NCBI GenBank assembly: GCA_028749475.1
Contig: JAQVWN010000006.1
Coordinates: 1-64,000 of the forward strand
Direction of reading: 5' to 3'
DNA: 64,000 nucleotides
From: Thomasclavelia sp.
Lineage (GTDB): Bacteria; Bacillota_I; Bacilli_A; Erysipelotrichales; Coprobacillaceae
The notes below the pieces were generated by a model. It made no database searches. It saw only the letters and a list, made by a program, of their open reading frames with translations, and was not told the origin of the DNA. A program made the translations under genes and the position numbers. This document shows, one piece after another, positions 56,974-64,000 of this stretch (its first letter is position 1; each line of letters opens with the position of its first letter).

Positions 56974-57413
56974 AAATAGCTGTTGCTTGTGATCATGGTG
57001 GATTTAGACTTAAAAATGTTATTATTGAAGATCTAAAAAAGAATGGTTACGAAGTTGAAGACTTTGGAACATATAGTGAAGATAGTTGTGACTATCCTGA
57101 CTATGCAGGCAAAGCCGCTAAAGCAGTTGCTAGCGGAGAATGTGAAAAAGGTGTAGTTGTATGTGGTACTGGAATTGGGGTTAGTATTACAGCCAATAAA
57201 GTTAAAGGCATTAGATGTGCTTTAACTCATGATGTATTTTCAGCTAAGGCTACTAAAGCTCATAATGATGCTAATATGATAGCTATGGGACAAAGAGTTA
57301 TTGGAGAAGGTTTAGCTTTAGAAATACTTCATGCCTATTTAGAAACAGAATATGAAGGGGGACGTCATGAGCAAAGAATCAAAAAGATGATGGCTTATGA
57401 GGATGAAAGATAA
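56970..57413 (+). CDS. rpiB: Ribose-5-phosphate isomerase B
   Basis: 147 residues, RpiB/LacA family. [16 protein letters not shown] has the Asp-His substrate site, [24 protein letters not shown] has the catalytic Cys-Gly-Thr-Gly-x-G loop, and [15 protein letters not shown] matches the conserved region. Interconverts ribose 5-phosphate and ribulose 5-phosphate in the pentose phosphate pathway. LacA/LacB (galactose 6-phosphate isomerase) is related, but the housekeeping context and single subunit favour RpiB. Confidence 0.93.
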   Translation: MKIAVACDHGGFRLKNVIIEDLKKNGYEVEDFGTYSEDSCDYPDYAGKAAKAVASGECEKGVVVCGTGIGVSITANKVKGIRCALTHDVFSAKATKAHNDANMIAMGQRVIGEGLALEILHAYLETEYEGGRHEQRIKKMMAYEDER

Positions 57414-57414
57414 A

Positions 57415-58653
57415 ATGAAAGATAAACAATTATTTGAAAGCGTTCAAAAAGAACTTGATAGACAAAGAAATAATATTGAATTAATTGCTTCTGAAAACTT
57501 TGTATCTAAAGAAGTAATGGAATTAGCTGGAAGTGTTCTTACTAATAAATATGCAGAAGGTTATCCAGGTAAAAGATATTATGGTGGTTGCCAATTTATT
57601 GATGAAGTAGAAGAACTTGCTCGTCAAAGAATATGTAAAATTTATGGAGCTGAACATGCAAATGTTCAACCTCATAGTGGAGCTCAAGCTAATACAGCTG
57701 TTTATTTAGCTTTACTAAATCATGGAGATAAAGTAGTTGGAATGTCTCTTGCTGATGGTGGACATTTAACTCATGGTCATCCTCTTAACTATTCAGGAAT
57801 CAATTATGAATTCCATAGTTATGGAGTAAATAAAGAAACTGAAAGAATTGACTATGATGAATATAAAAAAGTAGTTGAAGAAGTAAAACCTAAATTAGTA
57901 GTTGCTGGAGCAAGTGCTTATTCAAGAGTAATTGATTTTGAATTTATGGCTAAAGTTGCTCATGATAATGGAGCTTTATTCATGGTAGATATGGCTCATA
58001 TCGCAGGACTTGTTGCTGTTGGTGAACATCCTTCACCATTCCCATACGCTGATATCGTTACGACAACTACTCATAAAACACTAAGAGGTCCTCGTGGAGG
58101 AGTAATTATGTGTAAAGAAAAGTTTGCGGCTGATATTGATCGTGCTGTATTCCCTGGAATGCAAGGTGGACCATTAGAACATATTATTGCTGCTAAGGCT
58201 CAATGTTTCTATGAAGTTATGCAACCAGAATTTAAAGAATATGCTATTCAAATTAAAAAGAATGCAAAAGCTTTAGAAAAAGCTTTAAAAGAAGAAAACT
58301 GTCGTTTAGTTACTGATGGTACAGATAATCATTTAATCCTAATTGATGTCAAAGCTAGCTTTGGTATTTCAGGAAAGAAAGCTCAAAGATTATTAGATGA
58401 AATAAATATTACAGCTAATAAAAACGCTATTCCTTTCGACACTGAAAAACCATTTAAAGCTTCAGGAATCAGAGTTGGAACACCAGCTATGACAACTAAA
58501 GGATTTAAAGAAGAAGACTTTGAAGAAGTAGGTCATATCATTGCATATCGTTTATCAAATGAAGAAACTGATGAAGTTAAAAGTGAATGTTTAAAAAGAG
58601 TGAAAACTTTAACTGATAAGGTTACAATGTATAGTGATATAAAATATATTTAA
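57415..58653 (+). CDS. glyA: Serine hydroxymethyltransferase
   Basis: PLP enzyme interconverting serine and glycine with tetrahydrofolate; 412 residues from ATG at 57415, the length and start typical of GlyA ([20 protein letters not shown]). In-frame ATGs at 57397 and 57403 overlap rpiB. PLP lysine is in [15 protein letters not shown]; other signatures are [20 protein letters not shown] and [11 protein letters not shown]. The rpiB-glyA-upp-atp order is common in Firmicutes. Confidence 0.97.
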   Translation: MKDKQLFESVQKELDRQRNNIELIASENFVSKEVMELAGSVLTNKYAEGYPGKRYYGGCQFIDEVEELARQRICKIYGAEHANVQPHSGAQANTAVYLALLNHGDKVVGMSLADGGHLTHGHPLNYSGINYEFHSYGVNKETERIDYDEYKKVVEEVKPKLVVAGASAYSRVIDFEFMAKVAHDNGALFMVDMAHIAGLVAVGEHPSPFPYADIVTTTTHKTLRGPRGGVIMCKEKFAADIDRAVFPGMQGGPLEHIIAAKAQCFYEVMQPEFKEYAIQIKKNAKALEKALKEENCRLVTDGTDNHLILIDVKASFGISGKKAQRLLDEINITANKNAIPFDTEKPFKASGIRVGTPAMTTKGFKEEDFEEVGHIIAYRLSNEETDEVKSECLKRVKTLTDKVTMYSDIKYI

Positions 58654-58666
58654 TAGGAGGAATTTT

Positions 58667-59290
58667 ATGGCAGTAACAGTATTAGATCATGCATTAATTA
58701 AACATAAGTTAACAATCATGCGTGATAAAAACACATCAACTTATATCTTTAAACAAAATCTAGATGAAATAGCTAAATTAATGGCTTATGAAGTAACTAG
58801 AAACGTTCCACTTAGAGATGTTGAAATTGAAACACCAATCACTAAAACAGTTGGTAAAGAAATGGATAAACATATTATCCTAGTACCGATTCTAAGAGCA
58901 GGGATTGGATTAGTTGATGGTTTTAGAGATATTATTCCAACTGCAAAAATTGGACATATTGGGATGTATCGTGATGAGGAAACACTTATTCCTCATGAAT
59001 ATTATGCTCGTTTTCCAAAAGGAATTGAGGATTCATTAGTAATTGTTGTTGATCCAATGCTTGCAACAGGTGGTTCAGCAGCTATGGCAATTCAAAATAT
59101 TAAAAATAGAGGAGCTAAAGATATTATGTTAGTATGTTTAGTTGGGGCTCCTGAAGGTGTTAAGTATCTTCAAGAAGCTCATCCTGATGTTGATATTACT
59201 CTTGCTGCACTAGATGATAAATTAAACGAAAAAGGATACATTGTACCAGGTCTTGGAGATGCTGGTGACCGTTTATTTGGAACTGACTAA
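58667..59290 (+). CDS. upp: Uracil phosphoribosyltransferase
   Basis: Salvages uracil to UMP with PRPP; 207 residues. The PRPP loop is [14 protein letters not shown], and the uracil-binding end is [24 protein letters not shown] precedes the ATG, 13 bases after glyA. The stop overlaps the first atp-associated gene by one base. Confidence 0.97.
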   Translation: MAVTVLDHALIKHKLTIMRDKNTSTYIFKQNLDEIAKLMAYEVTRNVPLRDVEIETPITKTVGKEMDKHIILVPILRAGIGLVDGFRDIIPTAKIGHIGMYRDEETLIPHEYYARFPKGIEDSLVIVVDPMLATGGSAAMAIQNIKNRGAKDIMLVCLVGAPEGVKYLQEAHPDVDITLAALDDKLNEKGYIVPGLGDAGDRLFGTD

Positions 59291-59496
59291 TGAATGATGA
59301 TAGAAAAAAGCTTCTAAGAGATTTAGCCTTTGGACTTTCTCTTGGGATTCAAGTGATTGGATCTTTTCTAGTAGCGGTAGTATTAGGTTTAAGGTTAGAT
59401 GAAGTGTTTAATTCTAAACCTATATGTATATTAGTCTTACTAGTTTTAGCTTTTATCTATGTTATTAAATTGTTACTAGGAGTAGGAAAAAGATGA
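59290..59496 (+). CDS. AtpZ/AtpI-like small membrane protein
   Basis: 68 residues with two membrane segments: LAFGLSLGIQVIGSFLVAVVLG (about 12-35) and PICILVLLVLAFIYVIKLLLG (about 43-64), separated by RLDEVFNSK. This G-x-x-L-D-x-x-F pattern matches the AtpZ/AtpI-like family (putative Mg2+ or Ca2+ carriers or assembly helpers linked to F1Fo operons). It overlaps both upp and the next gene by a few bases. Confidence 0.8.
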   Translation: MNDDRKKLLRDLAFGLSLGIQVIGSFLVAVVLGLRLDEVFNSKPICILVLLVLAFIYVIKLLLGVGKR

Positions 59497-59867
59497 ACGA
59501 ACACACGGTTCAAAAAAGATCTAAATATGTAATTCTTGCAGGATTAATTATATTTTGTATAGTTGGTTTTATAACTAAAGACATAACTTATCCTTTAGGA
59601 TTTATATTAGGTGCTTTAGGTGGAGAAATTGTTTTCTTTCTTATTATTAAGATGTCAGAAACAATTTTAAAACTCCAACAATCAACCATGATTGTGGTTG
59701 TTATGTTTATATTAAAGATGTTAGTATATTGTGTGTGCTTTCTGTTAGCTATTTTCTTTAAAGATATCTTTAGTCTAATTGGTGTCTTTGCAGGATTAAT
59801 GGTTACTAGAATCACTATTTATATAGAAACTTACTTAAATAAAGGAGGTGAGAGTAATAATGAATGA
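59493..59867 (+). CDS. atpI: ATP synthase subunit I-like membrane protein
   Basis: 124 residues with four predicted membrane segments: about 13-32, 37-56, 66-86 and 90-110. The position between the AtpZ-like gene and atpB, the length and the topology fit ATP synthase protein I, which helps assemble the c-ring. Sequence similarity to AtpI is weak by eye, so the name rests partly on context. The 3' end overlaps the start region of atpB. Confidence 0.7.
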   Translation: MNEHTVQKRSKYVILAGLIIFCIVGFITKDITYPLGFILGALGGEIVFFLIIKMSETILKLQQSTMIVVVMFILKMLVYCVCFLLAIFFKDIFSLIGVFAGLMVTRITIYIETYLNKGGESNNE

Positions 59868-60543
59868 TATACTCAATGCAATATTTCCTTTACAATCAGA
59901 ACTAATATTCTCGTTAGTTATTATGCTTGTAATTGGTATCTTTTGTGTCGTTGCCGGTAAAAAAGTGCAAGCAGCTGATCCAACTGTTAGACCTACAGGA
60001 GTAGTGCTAGTAGTTGAAACAGGTGTTAAAGCAGTATATGACTATATGGCTTCAATTATGCCTAAAAAATTCGAAAAGAATTATTATCCATACTTTGCAA
60101 TGCTATTTGTCTATTTAGTAATGGCAAACTTGTCAGGGCTAATATGTTTTGAACCGCCAACATCAAGTTATTCAATTACACTTGCTCTTACTATAATTAC
60201 TTTTGTACTAATTCAGTACAATGCTATTAAGAAAAAAGGAATTCTTAAATATATTTGGAATACTATTTGGCCACCAACTAATATTCTAAGTATGATATCT
60301 CCACTAATTTCTATTTCAATGCGTTTATTCGGAAATATTGTTGGTGGTTCATGTTTGATGGCACTTGTCTATCAATTCACAGGATGGTTATCTTATCATG
60401 TAATTAACTTTAATTTCTTAGGGCCAATTATTGCCCCAGCATTACATGCATATTTTGATATCTTTGCAGGATGCATTCAAACGTTAGTATTTGTTACATT
60501 ATCGTCAATTCTAATTATGATGGAAAATCAGGATGATGAGTAA
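59860..60543 (+). CDS. atpB: F1Fo ATP synthase subunit a
   Basis: Fo stator subunit forming the ion half-channels; 227 residues from ATG at 59860, which has AAAGGAGGTG about 10 bases upstream (the GTG at 59848 lies inside that site). Multiple membrane segments. The essential Arg is in SPLISISMRLFGNIVGGSCL, and the C-terminal HAYFDIFAGCIQTLVFVTLSSI helix is conserved. Confidence 0.95.
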   Translation: MNDILNAIFPLQSELIFSLVIMLVIGIFCVVAGKKVQAADPTVRPTGVVLVVETGVKAVYDYMASIMPKKFEKNYYPYFAMLFVYLVMANLSGLICFEPPTSSYSITLALTIITFVLIQYNAIKKKGILKYIWNTIWPPTNILSMISPLISISMRLFGNIVGGSCLMALVYQFTGWLSYHVINFNFLGPIIAPALHAYFDIFAGCIQTLVFVTLSSILIMMENQDDE

Positions 60544-60607
60544 ATTTGTTTTAAACTATTTAATAGTTTAAATATATAAAGAAAGAAAATATGGAGGAAT
60601 TTATATT

Positions 60608-60835
60608 ATGACAAACGTAGGTTTAATCGCAATTGGTGCCGGTATTGCAGTATGTGCTGGACTTGGTACAGGTATCGGAGAAGGTATTTGTGCATCTAGA
60701 GCCGTTGAAGCTTTAGGACGTAACCCAGAAATGGAAGGTAAAATCAGAACATTAATGATCTTAGGTATCGCACTTACTGAAACTGCTGCCATCTATGGTT
60801 TACTTATTTCATTAATCTTATTATTCGTTTATTAA
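60608..60835 (+). CDS. atpE: F1Fo ATP synthase subunit c
   Basis: Rotor subunit, 75 residues forming a helical hairpin. Helix 1 contains GLGTGIGEGICASRAVEALGRNP with Glu25; helix 2 contains IALTETAAIYGLL with the essential Glu58, then Thr59 and Tyr63. By alignment to the Ilyobacter/Fusobacterium c subunits from memory, Glu25, Glu58, Thr59 and Tyr63 fall at the Na+ ligand positions 32, 65, 66 and 70. This two-carboxylate arrangement is known in Na+-coupled rotors. AGGAGG-like GGAGG precedes the start. Confidence 0.95.
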   Translation: MTNVGLIAIGAGIAVCAGLGTGIGEGICASRAVEALGRNPEMEGKIRTLMILGIALTETAAIYGLLISLILLFVY

Positions 60836-60866
60836 TAATTGATAAATATAGAAGGGAGGAATAAAT

Positions 60867-61367
60867 ATGCCAGATATAGCAGGCAAATTATTTCCAAATA
60901 TAACTACTATCATTGTTCAATTATTATCTACTGGAGTATTGTTATTTGTATTTAAAAAATATCTATGGAAACCAGTTCAAAATTATTTTGCTAAAAGAGC
61001 TGATTATATTGAATCAACTATTAATGAAGCAAAAGATATGAACGATAAAGCTAGTGTTCATCTTGACGAAGCTGAAAAACAAGCTCGTGAAGCTGCTCAA
61101 GAGTATCGTAAAATCTTAGATACTGCTAAAGAAGATGCAAATAAACAAAAACAACAAATCTTAGAAGAAGCTAGTAAAGATGCTAATAATAAGATTGAAT
61201 CAGCTAGAAGAGAAATCGAAACTGAAAAACTACAAGCTAAAGAAGATATGAAAGAAGAAATGGTCAATGTGGCAATTGACGTTGCTTCTAAAGTAATTGA
61301 TAAGAATATGGATTCTAAGACTAATGAAGAATTAGTTAAAGGATTCGTGGATGATGTGGTCAATTAA
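60867..61367 (+). CDS. atpF: F1Fo ATP synthase subunit b
   Basis: Peripheral stalk subunit, 166 residues. One N-terminal membrane segment (about 10-30, TTIIVQLLSTGVLLFVFKKYLW) is followed by a long charged coiled coil (AKRADYIESTINEAKDMNDKA ... KLQAKEDMKEEM). GGAGG precedes the start. The stop shares a base with atpH. Confidence 0.95.
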   Translation: MPDIAGKLFPNITTIIVQLLSTGVLLFVFKKYLWKPVQNYFAKRADYIESTINEAKDMNDKASVHLDEAEKQAREAAQEYRKILDTAKEDANKQKQQILEEASKDANNKIESARREIETEKLQAKEDMKEEMVNVAIDVASKVIDKNMDSKTNEELVKGFVDDVVN

Positions 61368-61900
61368 TGGAAGCTGTTGCTCAAAGATACGCTGAATCTT
61401 TATTCGCGTTAGCTAAAGAAGATAATCAAGTAGAAGCATATTATAATGATATGGTTTTAATTGAAAAAGTCTTTAATAGTGATAAAAGCTTTGTTAGTTT
61501 CTTTAGCCATGTATTAATTGAAAATGATGTAAAGATTAAGTTATTAGATGATTCATTTAAAGGCCAAATAAGTCCTTATACTCTTAACTTTCTAAAACTA
61601 TTAGTAAAGAAAAAGAGGATGAATTATATTAATAGTATTATTAAAGCATTCTTTGATTTAACTAATGAATATAAAGGTATTGAAGAAGGAGTCTTATATA
61701 CTGCTTATGATATACCTGATAATGAAATTAAAAAGATTGAAGAAGCTATCAGTAAAAAAGAAAATAAAACAGTTAAACTTAGAGTGTTAAAAGATTCTTC
61801 TTTAGTTGGAGGAATTAAAGTTCAAATAGATAATAGAGTATATGATGACTCTATCGCTAATAGACTTTCAACTCTTAAAAAAGAACTGTTAAGAAAGTAG
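61367..61900 (+). CDS. atpH: F1Fo ATP synthase subunit delta
   Basis: Stalk subunit linking F1 to subunit b; 177 residues. Starts MEAVAQRYAESLFALAKEDN, the typical A-x-x-Y-A-x-A/S-L-F motif. The C-terminal KLRVLKDSSLVGGIKVQIDNRVYDDSIANRL is the conserved delta signature (G-G-x-x-I/V). Confidence 0.95.
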   Translation: MEAVAQRYAESLFALAKEDNQVEAYYNDMVLIEKVFNSDKSFVSFFSHVLIENDVKIKLLDDSFKGQISPYTLNFLKLLVKKKRMNYINSIIKAFFDLTNEYKGIEEGVLYTAYDIPDNEIKKIEEAISKKENKTVKLRVLKDSSLVGGIKVQIDNRVYDDSIANRLSTLKKELLRK

Positions 61901-61909
61901 GTGACAATA

Positions 61910-64000
<2,091 letters not shown>

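Overview
The window is AT-rich, with dense short-spaced operons, GGAGG-type ribosome binding sites, T-box, cobalamin and CTP control elements, ChW surface repeats and a upp-atp cluster. Together these point to a low-GC Gram-positive bacterium, probably of the Erysipelotrichia/Coprobacillaceae type from an animal gut. That placement is inferred from gene content and style; no 16S rRNA gene is present and no search could be run.

Layout. 1-2044: a type I restriction specificity gene (hsdS) cut by the left edge, an inverted silent hsdS target-recognition cassette, and a tyrosine recombinase between them, with inverted repeats at both cassette ends; this looks like a phase-variable (invertible) type I RM locus. 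2045-5515: an accessory block of unknown genes, including a 353-residue protein with a C-x-E / P-C-x-x-C deaminase signature and a frameshifted small gene. 5718-12824: mostly core genes (DUF4230 protein, pyrG with a CTP-sensing attenuator, ispF, gltX, a GNAT, a DUF5011 protein, a rhomboid protease, a DUF188 protein). 12916-15126: two tandem paralogous lipoproteins and an XRE regulator that share an upstream inverted repeat. 15139-19474: T-box controlled asnB, a HAD phosphatase, a DUF4250 protein and threonine dehydratase. 19521-25328: a surface protein, a broken small gene, an EndA-like lipoprotein nuclease and two ferredoxin-type aldo/keto reductases, the first behind a MerR-type promoter.

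25376-33524 is the most interesting stretch. A corrinoid-dependent methyl-transfer operon (corrinoid protein, two UroD/MtaA-like methyltransferases, an RACo-like reductive activator, a DUF1638 protein) ends with a GntR/UTRA regulator, whose probable operator is a 40-bp perfect palindrome at the operon promoter. Immediately downstream, a cobalamin riboswitch controls three overlapping genes: an alpha-toroid surface protein, a DUF4430 (transcobalamin C-terminal-like) protein and an ECF-type S component. I read these as a split, cell-surface, intrinsic-factor-like B12 capture and uptake system that may feed the neighbouring methyltransferases.

33604-45150: core genes (M18 aminopeptidase, HAD phosphatase, S41 protease, and a uvrB-cca-uvrA-hprK-lgt operon). 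45236-56209: a cell-surface island of ChW-repeat enzymes (amidase, glucosaminidase, a tandem duplicated esterase with an AraC regulator) and a polysaccharide deacetylase. 56371-64000: a Sua5-type enzyme, rpiB, glyA, upp and the F1Fo ATP synthase operon (atpZ/I-like, B, E, F, H, A and partial G). Its c subunit carries a two-carboxylate, sodium-type ion-binding signature.

No tRNA, rRNA, CRISPR array or transposase was recognised.
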